From positions 1-48,261 of the forward strand of contig CAZDDY010000002.1 in assembly GCA_964504455.1 (NCBI GenBank): a DNA stretch of 48,261 nucleotides. Reading direction: 5' to 3'. This DNA comes from CAZDDY01 sp964504455. Lineage in GTDB: Bacteria > Patescibacteriota > Minisyncoccia > Phycocordibacterales > UBA9973. The position numbers and the translations under genes were made by a program. Under the pieces are notes generated by a model, which was not told the origin of the DNA, did no database searches, and worked only from the letters and a program-made list of their open reading frames with translations. This document shows, piece after piece, positions 14,782 to 21,842 of this stretch; positions within the stretch are counted from its first letter, which is position 1; the number at the start of each line of letters is the position of its first letter.

Positions 14782-15339
14782 ATGCCTAAAATTGTTCAAA
14801 ATGGAGATCCGGTGCTTAGAAAAAAAGCAAAGGCTGTTCTTATCTCAAAAATTACATCTACGGAAATTAGAGATATTATTACTGCTATGAAAAAAGCCCT
14901 CGCGACACAAAAAGATGGTGTTGCGATTGCTGCACCACAAATTGGTGTTTCACTTCGTATTTTCGTAGTCGCAGGAAAAATATTTGAAAAAGATTTTGAA
15001 CGAGGTATGGACGTAAAAAAGACGAGCTCAAAAAAAGCAAGTACTGAAACCAAGAATCCGGATCTTGTATTTATAAATCCAGAAATTATTAAACTATCAA
15101 AGAAAACATCTTGGCTTCCTGAAGGCTGTCTCTCCGTAAGACCACTATATGGAGAAGTTAAACGTTCACTTAATGCAACCATCTCTGCGTATGACGAAAC
15201 CGGAAAAAAGATAACACGTGGAGCCGGTGGGCTTTTAGCACACATCTTCCAACATGAAACCGACCATCTAAATGGAGTACTCTTTATTGATAAGGCACGA
15301 AATGTGCATGAACAAATACCCGAAGAGTCTTTGAACTAA
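14782..15339 (+). CDS. def: Peptide deformylase
   Basis: The 185-residue metalloenzyme removes the formyl group from new proteins. Motif 1 is GVAIAAPQ (46-53) with Ala at the usual middle Gly, motif 2 is EGCLS with metal ligand Cys116, and motif 3 is HETDH (158-162) with both His ligands and the catalytic Glu. A Lys/Ser-rich insertion (about 75-92) enlarges the loop after the first strands. Pairing with fmt (5-base gap) is the classic formylation/deformylation gene pair. Confidence 0.95.
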   Translation: MPKIVQNGDPVLRKKAKAVLISKITSTEIRDIITAMKKALATQKDGVAIAAPQIGVSLRIFVVAGKIFEKDFERGMDVKKTSSKKASTETKNPDLVFINPEIIKLSKKTSWLPEGCLSVRPLYGEVKRSLNATISAYDETGKKITRGAGGLLAHIFQHETDHLNGVLFIDKARNVHEQIPEESLN

Positions 15340-15344
15340 TTCTT

Positions 15345-16193
15345 ATGAAAAAAATTCTTTTTTGGGGAACACCACAACTTACCTGGACACTCCTTGACGC
15401 TCTCAAGGAAGCAGGTCTTACGCCAACCATTATTGGCTCAGTTCCAGATAAGCCACAAGGAAGAAAACTAGTGCTCACACCTCCTGAAATAAAAGAATGG
15501 GCAACGAAAAATAACATACAATTTATTCAGCCTGAAAAACTTGATGATCTGACCTATCAAGAATTATCAAAAACTCCTTGGGATCTTTTTGTCGTCGTTG
15601 CCTATGGGAAAATTATTCCTGAAAGATTCATTTCCTTACCTACCCACGGAACTATTAATGTTCATTATTCCCTTCTTCCAAGATGGAGAGGTGCAACACC
15701 TGTCGAATCTGCAATTTTACATGGTGATGAAAAAACAGGTGTCTGTGTACAACAGATGCGATACAAACTTGATACAGGGCCTATTTTAAACGAACTAACT
15801 GTTGACATACCAAAAGACTGCACAGCGCCAAAACTAAGAGAATTGTTAAATAACCTTGCAGGACCACTTTTGGTGAAAACAATTACTGAAATCTTTGATA
15901 ATAAAACTCATCCAAAAGAACAGGACGAGGCAAGTGCGACGTACTGCACAAAAATCGAAAAGGAGGATGGGCTTATTGATCTAAATGATTCTGGAGAAAA
16001 TATTTGGAGAAAATTTCGTGCATTTTATGGATGGCCAGGTATTTATTATTTTCAAAAACACAACAACAAAAATCTTCGAGTGAAGATTACAGACGCCACG
16101 TGGGAAAATAACACATTCAAAATTGTCTCGGTTGTCCCCGAAGGCAAAAAGGAAATGTTGTATGAGGATTTTTTACGAGGATTGCGAGACTAG
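15345..16193 (+). CDS. fmt: Methionyl-tRNA formyltransferase
   Basis: The 282-residue enzyme formylates initiator Met-tRNA using 10-formyl-tetrahydrofolate. The active-site segment NVHYSLLPRWRGATPVESAI holds the family's Asn, His and SLLPxxRG signature, and DTGPIL follows. The C-terminal OB-like domain is present but short, so the protein is about 30 residues smaller than E. coli Fmt. It ends the lepB operon. Its stop codon TAG overlaps the hpf stop on the other strand in a CTAG palindrome. Confidence 0.94.
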   Translation: MKKILFWGTPQLTWTLLDALKEAGLTPTIIGSVPDKPQGRKLVLTPPEIKEWATKNNIQFIQPEKLDDLTYQELSKTPWDLFVVVAYGKIIPERFISLPTHGTINVHYSLLPRWRGATPVESAILHGDEKTGVCVQQMRYKLDTGPILNELTVDIPKDCTAPKLRELLNNLAGPLLVKTITEIFDNKTHPKEQDEASATYCTKIEKEDGLIDLNDSGENIWRKFRAFYGWPGIYYFQKHNNKNLRVKITDATWENNTFKIVSVVPEGKKEMLYEDFLRGLRD

Positions 16194-16567
16194 GATTTTT
16201 TTCCAAACGGTGAAGCTTTCTGCATAAGTTCTTTTATCTTCCGTGCTCCGCGAAGCATAAGTGCACGGTATCTACCCTGCCCGCTTTCAATCTCCCGAAC
16301 AAACTCATCTCTCGCATCATCAATTGCAGCATATAAGTCATTTTTTATAGATGTGGCATGCAAACTCTTATTCCTCACTCGCCCATGAACCGCTACTTTG
16401 AAAAAATTACCTTGTTTATGATGTTCACTCGTTTTTGAAAGTTCAAGTGTTATTTCTTTATCTTCTCCCTCTTTAAAAAAGTGATCCATGTTGGCAAAAC
16501 GCTTTTCTCCATATTGAGAGATTGCAGGCGTTACCTCTATGTCTTTGCTTTTAATTTTTACTTCCAT
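16190..16567 (-). CDS. hpf: Ribosome hibernation promoting factor (HPF/RaiA family), short form
   Basis: Starting at ATG 16567, the 125-residue protein begins MEVKIKSKDIEVTPAISQY, the beta-alpha opening of HPF/YfiA proteins, and continues with LELSKTSEHHKQGNFFKVAV and SLHATSIKNDLYAAIDDARDE, the second strand pair and helix that bind the 30S decoding site. It lacks the C-terminal dimerisation domain of long HPF. An upstream in-frame start (16639) is unlikely because it runs through the preceding gene. The DUF167 gene ends inside its first codons (17-base overlap), so both are probably coupled. Confidence 0.85.
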   Translation of the reverse strand: MEVKIKSKDIEVTPAISQYGEKRFANMDHFFKEGEDKEITLELSKTSEHHKQGNFFKVAVHGRVRNKSLHATSIKNDLYAAIDDARDEFVREIESGQGRYRALMLRGARKIKELMQKASPFGKKS

Positions 16568-16766
16568 TTTGTATTGTAAATGTTTTATTTTGCTGGTGGT
16601 GACCACGAACCAGCCTAAGTGAATCTTTGGGTACTCCAAGGAAGTCAGCGAGCAAATATCCTATGTGTACATTTGCACGATTTTGTTCCTTTGGTTCTTT
16701 GGTAAAAACTTCAAATCTATCTTCTGATTTTCTAAGCACACTATTTCGATTACTCGCTGGATGTGC
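16551..16766 (-). CDS. DUF167/YggU-family protein, N-terminus lost in gap
   Basis: The visible 71 residues end at a TAA at 16551 and stay open up to the N block at 16767. Starting from the gap they read AHPASNRNSVLRKSEDRFEV, then RANVHIGYLLADFLGVPKDS and LRLVRGHHQQNKT. This is the DUF167 pattern: basic first strand with a conserved P-A-S, an EQNRAN helix start, LGVPKDSLRLVRG and a final strand. Only the first few residues are missing. The function of the family is unknown. A GTG at 16739 is in frame but would remove the conserved first strand, so the gene more likely begins in the gap. Confidence 0.75.
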   Translation of the reverse strand, partial: AHPASNRNSVLRKSEDRFEVFTKEPKEQNRANVHIGYLLADFLGVPKDSLRLVRGHHQQNKTFTIQNGSKN

Positions 16767-16866
16767 NNNNNNNNNNNNNNNNNNNNNNNNNNNNNNNNNN
16801 NNNNNNNNNNNNNNNNNNNNNNNNNNNNNNNNNNNNNNNNNNNNNNNNNNNNNNNNNNNNNNNNNN
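16767..16866. other. Assembly gap (100 N)
   Basis: Exactly 100 N, as in the other two gaps, so a placeholder of unknown true length. The left side cuts the DUF167 gene. The right side resumes two bases before tRNA-Asn. Confidence 0.99.
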
Positions 16867-16868
16867 AT

Positions 16869-16940
16869 TCCGTGGTAGCTCAGCGGTAGAGCGGTCGCCT
16901 GTTAAGCGATTGGTCGCAGGTTCGATCCCTGCCCACGGAG
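16869..16940 (+). tRNA. tRNA-Asn (anticodon GTT)
   Basis: Acceptor TCCGTGG/CCACGGA, D arm GCTC/GAGC, anticodon loop CTGTTAA (anticodon GTT), T arm GCAGG-TTCGATC-CCTGC, discriminator G. CCA is not encoded. The 5' flank lies in the gap. Confidence 0.95.
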
Positions 16941-16962
16941 CAAAAATGCTACAATTATTTAC

Positions 16963-16995
16963 ATGAAGAAAGTAATTCTTTTGAATATCCTCTAA
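16963..16995 (+). other. Ten-codon reading frame behind a leaderless-type -10
   Basis: TGC-TACAAT (16947-16955) is followed by 7 bases and an ATG opening MKKVILLNIL and a TAA stop. It precedes a second identical-looking promoter and the 61-residue gene at 17027. It could be a leader peptide, the start of a decayed gene, or chance. Confidence 0.25.
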
Positions 16996-17011
16996 GGTTT
17001 GGAGCCAAATT

Positions 17012-17020
17012 TGTTACAAT
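17012..17020 (+). promoter_or_regulatory. Extended -10 for leaderless 17027 gene
   Basis: TGT-TACAAT ends 6 bases before the ATG at 17027, placing transcription start at the start codon. Confidence 0.7.
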
Positions 17021-17026
17021 ATACTC

Positions 17027-17212
17027 ATGCAAAAAGTAGCGACAAAAGTGTTTATCATTGCTTCGATCCTCTTTGGGGTATTCGGCATTATTATGATGCT
17101 TACTGGTGGACCTGATAAAGAAGGGCTAGTACAAAAATTATTCTTTTCAAGTATTTTCATAATACTGCCCTCTTTTGCACTCAGTGTTGCTGGTAAATAC
17201 TTAAAAGAGTAA
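17027..17212 (+). CDS. Small two-helix membrane protein, unknown function
   Basis: The 61-residue product has two hydrophobic helices (about 5-26 and 37-56) linked by a short polar turn GGPDKEG. No family is recognised. It has its own leaderless-type promoter and is followed 4 bases later by the EEP-family gene, so the two form an operon. Confidence 0.65.
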   Translation: MQKVATKVFIIASILFGVFGIIMMLTGGPDKEGLVQKLFFSSIFIILPSFALSVAGKYLKE

Positions 17213-17216
17213 TCAC

Positions 17217-17939
17217 ATGAGGCTCATTACGCTAAACACATGGGGTGGAAGAATACAAGCACCCTTGCTTGATTTTATAAAAAGAAACAAAGACATTGAT
17301 ATCTTTTGTTTTCAAGAAGTTAATAATAATGCCTCTGACGATATCGTAGACCCTGAGGAAGATAAGGATCTTTTTACTCACATACAAAACCTACTCCCAG
17401 AATTTACTGGATATTTTAGTCCGCAAGTTCCTGGCACAGGTCATGCTATTTTTATTAAAAAAGAACTAGGAGAAAGTAATATACACTATTACTCTATTTT
17501 AAAAGAAGAGGAAATAGTGAATATGCCAGACCCTTTCCCCAGAATTTTACAATCTGCACATATACAAAGTGCAAATATAAGTATATATAATTTTCATGGA
17601 GTGCCTAAAGCAGAGAAAAAAGACAATCCTGTACGCGACCTTCAGACAAAAAGAGTTGTAGAGATACTAAGTACCGATTCAAACCCCAAAATACTTGTTG
17701 GTGATTTTAATTTAAATCCTGACACAAAAGCGATAGCTACATTCGAATCATTTTTTACAAATCATATAAAAGAAAGTAGTTTTACCACAACAAGAAGCCG
17801 CTACTACAAAAAACTAAAAGACTTTCCCTTTGCAGATTATATTTTTACTTCAAAGGAAATAAGAGTATCTACGTTTGAAGTATTAGATGAAGAGATATCT
17901 GACCATTTGCCGTTATTACTTACATTTGAAACACCTTAA
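17217..17939 (+). CDS. Endonuclease/exonuclease/phosphatase-family protein
   Basis: The 240-residue protein shows the EEP (DNase I-like) fold motifs in order: LITLNTWGG at the first strand, DIFCFQEV with the metal-binding Glu (about 36), the catalytic-region YNFHGVPK, ILVGDFNLNPD with the conserved Asp and Asn (about 163-165), and a C-terminal SDHLPLL with Asp-His (about 229-230). Metal-dependent phosphodiester or phosphoester hydrolysis is expected; substrate unknown. It has no signal peptide. It is cotranscribed with the small membrane protein upstream. Confidence 0.85.
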   Translation: MRLITLNTWGGRIQAPLLDFIKRNKDIDIFCFQEVNNNASDDIVDPEEDKDLFTHIQNLLPEFTGYFSPQVPGTGHAIFIKKELGESNIHYYSILKEEEIVNMPDPFPRILQSAHIQSANISIYNFHGVPKAEKKDNPVRDLQTKRVVEILSTDSNPKILVGDFNLNPDTKAIATFESFFTNHIKESSFTTTRSRYYKKLKDFPFADYIFTSKEIRVSTFEVLDEEISDHLPLLLTFETP

Positions 17940-17946
17940 GAATTAC

Positions 17947-18177
17947 TTACTTCATGTTCCTGTGTGAGCACCCAGCCCAACAACATGGGCGTCGTTTTCC
18001 TTTTGCAAGATCATTTACTGCACGTTTTATATGGTGAGCTCTTGTTTGAGCTTTCTTTACAGAAACAACCCAACAAATCCACTCATTTCGAGCAAGTGGG
18101 GTTATATCTTCCCATGTAACTTTCGACCTTGTATTAGAAAATATAAAATTCTTTAAATCTTTCGGAATTTTATGCAT
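17947..18177 (-). CDS. YdeI/OmpD-associated (OmdA) family-like small protein
   Basis: The 76-residue product reads PLARNEWICWVVSVKKAQTR, then AHHIKRAVNDLAKGKRRPCC and WAGCSHR. This matches the C-terminal helix pair of OmdA/YdeI proteins (an AR-E-W-I helix, ETR-type second helix, KR-PCCWPGC ending). Function in the family is unclear. It is divergent from the histidine phosphatase gene with only 37 bases between the starts. A TATAGT hexamer lies 13 bases before the ATG. Confidence 0.65.
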   Translation of the reverse strand: MHKIPKDLKNFIFSNTRSKVTWEDITPLARNEWICWVVSVKKAQTRAHHIKRAVNDLAKGKRRPCCWAGCSHRNMK

Positions 18178-18199
18178 ACATTTAAATTCTACTATATTC

Positions 18200-18208
18200 T
18201 GCTACAAT
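18200..18208 (+). promoter_or_regulatory. Extended -10 for leaderless histidine phosphatase gene
   Basis: TGC-TACAAT ends 6 bases before the ATG at 18215. The divergent OmdA-like gene shares this 37-base region. Confidence 0.75.
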
Positions 18209-18214
18209 GCCCCT

Positions 18215-18775
18215 ATGTCCAAAACAAAATTTTACTTCGTCAGGCATGGAGAAACAGACAGAAATGCCTTGGGCAAGCTCCCAGGTAGAACAAACGATCC
18301 ATTGAATGATCTTGGGAAAGCACAAGCAAAAGAGGTAGCAGATGCCATAAAAGAAGTAATTCACGTGGCAATCTCGTCCCCTCTTCTTCGTGCGCTTGAA
18401 ACTAAAGAAATAATTTGTAATAAACTTTCTGGTGAAATAATTTCTGAAGATAGCGACGAAAGAATCTCTGAAGTAAACTTTGGTGAGCTTAAGGGAAAAA
18501 CCTGGGAAGATGCTCCTGCCTACCATGGAGACGAGGACATAAAAGAAAAATACCGTTTACAGGAATATGATTTTACATCTCACGGTGGAGATTCTTTCGA
18601 GGTTGTTAAAGAAAGATTGTATAAGTTTATAGATGATATAAAAGAAAAGCACAGCGGAAAATCCATACTCGTAGTAACTCATGCTGGAGTTATTCGATGT
18701 TTGTACAAAGCAGAAAAAGAACACGCATTTGATCGTGCCCCAGGTCATGGAGAAGTACATATATTTGAATTTTAA
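18215..18775 (+). CDS. Histidine phosphatase (phosphoglycerate mutase-like) family protein
   Basis: The 186-residue enzyme begins with YFVRHGETDRN, the RHG motif with phospho-acceptor His11. It continues with the typical GRTNDPLNDLGKAQA helix start, an ISSPLLRALETKEI segment, an acidic EVNFGELKGKTWED motif and the second catalytic His in VVTHAGVIRCL (about 157-167). Substrates range from sugar phosphates to nucleotides and cannot be told here. It is 2 bases from the downstream membrane-protein gene. Confidence 0.9.
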   Translation: MSKTKFYFVRHGETDRNALGKLPGRTNDPLNDLGKAQAKEVADAIKEVIHVAISSPLLRALETKEIICNKLSGEIISEDSDERISEVNFGELKGKTWEDAPAYHGDEDIKEKYRLQEYDFTSHGGDSFEVVKERLYKFIDDIKEKHSGKSILVVTHAGVIRCLYKAEKEHAFDRAPGHGEVHIFEF

Positions 18776-18777
18776 GT

Positions 18778-19353
18778 ATGAAAGAACTTTTGGGACTTAT
18801 TGCTGTTTTACTTGGAATCATAGGAATTATTCCTTATGTAAAAGATATTTATAAAGGAAAAACAAAACCCCATCTTTTTTCTAATCTTATTTGGGCAGTT
18901 GTTACGACAATTGCCTTTTTTACACAAGTTGCAAAAGGTTCTGGCCCTGCTTCATGGACGACTCTTGTCATGGCACTTTTAACAATTTACATAACAATTC
19001 TTTGTTTTAAATACGGAACACAAGATGTCACAAAACTTGATACTTTTTTCTTAGCACTTGGCCTCCTTTCTATTGTTCCTTGGATTTTAACAAAAGACCC
19101 GACGATCTCAGTTGTTATTGCAACACTTATTGATGTATTTGGATTTATACCAACCATACGAAAGACATGGAAGGACCCAGGAAGTGAAACTCTCTTTACC
19201 TGGAATACAAATGTCTTGCGTCATGCGATCTCACTTTTTGCTATACGAAACTTTGTTTTAGCAACATACATATACCCTTTAGCCCTTTTGTGTATGAACA
19301 TTCTGACAGTCTCAGCAATTATTTTTGGCAAAAGAAAAACGGCAAATTCTTAG
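18778..19353 (+). CDS. PQ-loop/SWEET-like multi-pass membrane protein
   Basis: The 191-residue protein has about six or seven hydrophobic helices. Two equivalent segments, GIIPYVKDIYKGKTKPHLFS (about 17-36) and FGFIPTIRKTWKDPGSETLF (about 121-140), sit one in each half. This is the duplicated triple-helix layout of PQ-loop proteins, with Pro-Tyr and Pro-Thr in place of Pro-Gln. A transport role is inferred. It is translationally adjacent to the histidine phosphatase gene. Confidence 0.7.
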   Translation: MKELLGLIAVLLGIIGIIPYVKDIYKGKTKPHLFSNLIWAVVTTIAFFTQVAKGSGPASWTTLVMALLTIYITILCFKYGTQDVTKLDTFFLALGLLSIVPWILTKDPTISVVIATLIDVFGFIPTIRKTWKDPGSETLFTWNTNVLRHAISLFAIRNFVLATYIYPLALLCMNILTVSAIIFGKRKTANS

Positions 19354-19416
19354 TACTTTCAAAAAAAGACCAGAGAGAGTATACTAAGGTACTTATTATT
19401 TATTGAGTAATTAATC

Positions 19417-19557
19417 ATGGCAAAACGAGGAGCAAGTATTGGTGCAAAAAAGATGGTTAGGCATGCACGAAAGACAAAAAAACGTCTTGAGATTAAAAAA
19501 CAGATGCTTGAAGCACGAAAAACAAAGAAAAACGCCCATAGATCAAAAGGTGCATAG
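19417..19557 (+). CDS. Very basic 46-residue protein, unknown function
   Basis: The ATG at 19417 opens a 46-residue frame starting MAKRGASIGAKKMVRHARKT and ending HRSKGA before TAG. Nearly 40 percent of residues are Lys or Arg, with a helix-like middle. Such composition suggests binding to RNA or DNA, like small ribosomal or nucleoid proteins, but no family is recognised. A TATACT hexamer at about 19381 lies upstream, giving a leader near 30 bases. A longer open frame in another phase (from 19439) overlaps it but has no such start context. Confidence 0.6.
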   Translation: MAKRGASIGAKKMVRHARKTKKRLEIKKQMLEARKTKKNAHRSKGA

Positions 19558-19669
19558 TCTTGACGAAAATAAAGATATATTATACTATAAGCTTACAAAT
19601 CTATTTTTAGAAACTCGTCGTCTTCTCATTAATATACAATTTGTATTATCCACTAATCAATAAACTTTA

Positions 19670-19867
19670 ATGAAAGGCACAATAAAAAAGCTTACAGATA
19701 AAGGTTTTGGTTTCATCACTGGTGAGGGCCTTGCGAAAGATTTATTCTTTCACACAAACGCACTCGTTGGTGTTACATTTGAAGAGCTTCGCGAAGGTGA
19801 TGCTGTTACATTTGAAACTGAAAACACAGAAAAAGGCTTAAACGCTACAAACGTACAGCGCGCATAA
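19670..19867 (+). CDS. Cold shock protein (CspA family)
   Basis: The 65-residue OB-fold protein has the RNP1-type motif KGFGFITGEG (about 11-20) and RNP2-type LFFHTNAL (about 25-32), and closes with GLNATNVQRA. These motifs bind single-stranded RNA or DNA. The protein acts as an RNA chaperone. It is followed by a strong terminator. Confidence 0.93.
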   Translation: MKGTIKKLTDKGFGFITGEGLAKDLFFHTNALVGVTFEELREGDAVTFETENTEKGLNATNVQRA

Positions 19868-19883
19868 CTATTTTCTCCATCAA

Positions 19884-19915
19884 TAAAAAATGCCCCTATT
19901 CTGGGGTATTTTTTA
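19884..19915 (+). terminator. Terminator after the cold shock gene
   Basis: AAAAAATGCCCC and GGGGTATTTTTT pair (one G-T) around TATTCT, ending in a T run. Confidence 0.9.
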
Positions 19916-19948
19916 TTATGTCCTTAAAATTGATTTTTTATTATTTTA

Positions 19949-19957
19949 TGATATAAT
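19949..19957 (+). promoter_or_regulatory. Extended -10 for leaderless GTG-start gene
   Basis: TGA-TATAAT ends 7 bases before the GTG at 19965, making that GTG the likely start codon. Confidence 0.7.
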
Positions 19958-19964
19958 AGAGAGA

Positions 19965-20216
19965 GTGAAAGGATACGAAAAAGATCTCAAAGGTAGTCAG
20001 ACGCTCGTTACGCTTGCGGATTTTATGTTGTCTTTTAATAAGAACATGCCAGCGAGCTTCCCTCGTGTGACAAAACCTCTCTTGCTTAAATTTAAAAAAA
20101 CGCATGAAGCACTTTTTAAAAATGGTGATTTATGGTCTCTTGATCTTCATCGAAAAAAACTTATTGACTGGCTTCCAAGAAACTTAGAAAATGTTGTTAC
20201 TGTACCTAAGAAATAG
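19965..20216 (+). CDS. Small basic helical protein, unknown function
   Basis: With the promoter-supported GTG start the product has 83 residues, opening MKGYEKDLKGSQTLVTLADF, followed by the helix-rich LLLKFKKTHEALFKNG and ending in a basic tail. The longer frame to 19890 would begin inside the cold shock terminator and is rejected. No family is recognised. The next promoter (20222) and the gap follow. Confidence 0.6.
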   Translation: MKGYEKDLKGSQTLVTLADFMLSFNKNMPASFPRVTKPLLLKFKKTHEALFKNGDLWSLDLHRKKLIDWLPRNLENVVTVPKK

Positions 20217-20221
20217 GCAAA

Positions 20222-20230
20222 TGTTACAAT
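20222..20230 (+). promoter_or_regulatory. Extended -10 at the edge of gap 2
   Basis: TGT-TACAAT, identical to the one at 17012, ends one base before the N block. By the spacing seen elsewhere, a start codon is expected at about 20237, inside the gap. Confidence 0.5.
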
Positions 20231-20231
20231 A

Positions 20232-20331
20232 NNNNNNNNNNNNNNNNNNNNNNNNNNNNNNNNNNNNNNNNNNNNNNNNNNNNNNNNNNNNNNNNNNNNN
20301 NNNNNNNNNNNNNNNNNNNNNNNNNNNNNNN
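20232..20331. other. Assembly gap (100 N)
   Basis: Placeholder of unknown true length. A promoter runs into its left edge and a short open reading-frame tail leaves its right edge, so a small gene is probably missing. Confidence 0.99.
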
Positions 20332-20358
20332 CCAAAGAAAAAAGAGGCATCTCAATAA
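20332..20358 (+). CDS. Possible C-terminal tail of a gene lost in gap 2
   Basis: Immediately after the gap one frame reads PKKKEASQ and a TAA stop, four bases before the next ATG. The Lys-rich end is typical of small basic proteins. Only eight codons are visible, so this is a suggestion supported mainly by the promoter on the other side of the gap. Confidence 0.3.
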   Translation, partial: PKKKEASQ

Positions 20359-20362
20359 AAAT

Positions 20363-21307
20363 ATGTTGATACGACTCCTGGGAAAATTACTCAATATTGC
20401 AATCCTGGTACTTATATTTGGAGGCCTATACTACTATCGAGAGCCTTTACTTCAGCTTGCTCAAAACAACTTTCAGATAGGTAAGGCATGCACAAAACCA
20501 CTCACCTACTCCATTGGTACGTTTGATGAAAAATTTAACTTAACAAAAGAAGAATTCTTGAAAGAAATTGAAAGTGCAGAAAAACTATGGGAAACACCCC
20601 TTGGTTTGAATTTATATGAATACGAAGAAAGTGGTGGACAAATTACAGTAAACCTTATATATGACCATAGGCAAGAAGCAACAGACGAACTAAAAAAACT
20701 AGGAATTTTAATTGATAATGACCAAGCAAGCTATGATGCAATCAAAGAAAGACATACGGAACTTCTTGAAAAGCATGCACAAATTAAAAGAAGTATTGAG
20801 CAAAAAACTAATGCCTTTGAATCTGAAAAAAGTATATACGAAGCAGAAGTACGCTACTACAATGCACGAGGAGGGGCACCTGAGGCAAAATACAACGAAT
20901 TGAACACGCAAAAAAAGATGCTTGATCAAAAGATTGCTGAAATAAATTCTCTTGTACAAGAGATAAACTCTCTTGTTAAAGAAATTAATACAAATGTCGG
21001 TCTTCTTAATCAGCTTGCAAAAAATCTAAACTTAAAAGTAAAAGACTATAACACCATTGGTTCTTCTGCTGGAAGTGAATTTAGAGAAGGTGAATACATT
21101 CAAGATGGATTTACAAGAAGTATCCACGTCTATCAGTTTAGTAACAAAAATCAGCTTATGCGTGTTATGGCACACGAGCTTGGTCATGCAGTTGGCCTTG
21201 ACCACTTAGATAATCCTCATGCAATTATGTATTACTTAAATGAAGGTTCAAACGATACAGCCACTGGAGATGACATCGATGCCATGAAACTTTTGTGTGA
21301 AATATAA
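20363..21307 (+). CDS. Membrane-anchored matrixin-like zinc metalloprotease with coiled coil
   Basis: The 314-residue protein has an N-terminal hydrophobic anchor (about 5-25), a beta/alpha segment (about 45-105), a long coiled-coil region rich in Glu, Lys, Asn and Leu (about 115-230), and a C-terminal catalytic motif MAHELGHAVGLDH (about 271-283) fitting HExxHxxGxxH, followed by the Met-turn-like AIMYYL. These are hallmarks of metzincin proteases of the matrixin type. The coiled coil between the two halves of the protease region is unusual. The active site should face outside the cell. It may process surface proteins. Confidence 0.85.
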   Translation: MLIRLLGKLLNIAILVLIFGGLYYYREPLLQLAQNNFQIGKACTKPLTYSIGTFDEKFNLTKEEFLKEIESAEKLWETPLGLNLYEYEESGGQITVNLIYDHRQEATDELKKLGILIDNDQASYDAIKERHTELLEKHAQIKRSIEQKTNAFESEKSIYEAEVRYYNARGGAPEAKYNELNTQKKMLDQKIAEINSLVQEINSLVKEINTNVGLLNQLAKNLNLKVKDYNTIGSSAGSEFREGEYIQDGFTRSIHVYQFSNKNQLMRVMAHELGHAVGLDHLDNPHAIMYYLNEGSNDTATGDDIDAMKLLCEI

Positions 21308-21334
21308 AAAGCATCCGGGTCAACCAGATGCTTT
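21308..21334 (+). terminator. Terminator-like hairpin after the metalloprotease gene
   Basis: AAAGCATC and GATGCTTT form an eight-pair stem with an inner GGT/ACC. No immediate T run follows, so terminator function is uncertain. Confidence 0.45.
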
Positions 21335-21359
21335 GATGTTTAAAAATCTTTTGCTGTAT

Positions 21360-21728
21360 TTATTTTTTTGCCGGCCTCTCAGGCATAGGAAGAAGTTCTT
21401 TGTGATAACAAATTTCGCCCCAGGAATTATCACTCCGTTCTTTCATGAAAACGAGATGTCCTTTTTCAAAAGCTTCAGGAAACTTGAAGGCTATTTTATC
21501 GTCTATGTAATTTTCACCGGGTATCAGCGTTGTGGAGCCGGTTGCAGACGCTAATTCATCCTCTGTAAGTTCAGTAACAAGGAGAAAATCTCCTGGTTTT
21601 TTTCCTGATTGGTCATCAAAAGTTGCTTCATAGACCGTCTCAAACGGCCTTTTGACATCGCAGAGAAACCAGTAAAGAAAAGCTGTATTTGTAATGGTAT
21701 TGCCAGATATAAGAGCAAAACAATTCAT
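21360..21728 (-). CDS. Hypothetical protein, no family recognised
   Basis: The 122-residue product has a short hydrophobic N-terminal stretch (about 10-24) that is not a convincing signal, then an acidic, soluble-looking body with DDQSGKKPGDFLLVTELTED and LIPGENYIDDKIAFKFPEAF. It has its own promoter (TTGACA at 21794) with a leader near 36 bases and lies between convergent or divergent surface genes. No function can be inferred. Confidence 0.6.
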   Translation of the reverse strand: MNCFALISGNTITNTAFLYWFLCDVKRPFETVYEATFDDQSGKKPGDFLLVTELTEDELASATGSTTLIPGENYIDDKIAFKFPEAFEKGHLVFMKERSDNSWGEICYHKELLPMPERPAKK

Positions 21729-21770
21729 AAAATGTATTTAGGTTATTTATTTTTCGAGTATGTCCCCTTG

Positions 21771-21799
21771 AGAGTACAAATAATAAACCCTGTTGTCAA
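21771..21799 (-). promoter_or_regulatory. Promoter of the 21360 gene
   Basis: On minus, TTGACA (21794-21799), 17-base spacer, TACTCT (21771-21776). It starts just before the terminator of the giant surface gene. Confidence 0.55.
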
Positions 21800-21800
21800 C

Positions 21801-21837
21801 AAAAAAATACCCGCTCTTGTAGCGGGTATTTTTTATA
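21801..21837. terminator. Bidirectional terminator after the giant surface gene
   Basis: ATACCCGCT-CTTGT-AGCGGGTAT with A and T runs on both sides. It ends the surface-protein transcript on minus and could also act on plus. Confidence 0.88.
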
Positions 21838-21842
21838 ATCTC

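Noticed and set aside
19439..19663. 74-codon plus frame overlapping the 46-residue basic protein
   Set aside because: It lacks a start context, and the alternate phase has a better ATG, composition and upstream promoter.
20363..21307. Second upstream start for the metalloprotease, inside the gap edge
   Set aside because: The frame stays open to the gap, but the ATG at 20363 gives a clean membrane anchor and follows a stop in the neighbouring frame.
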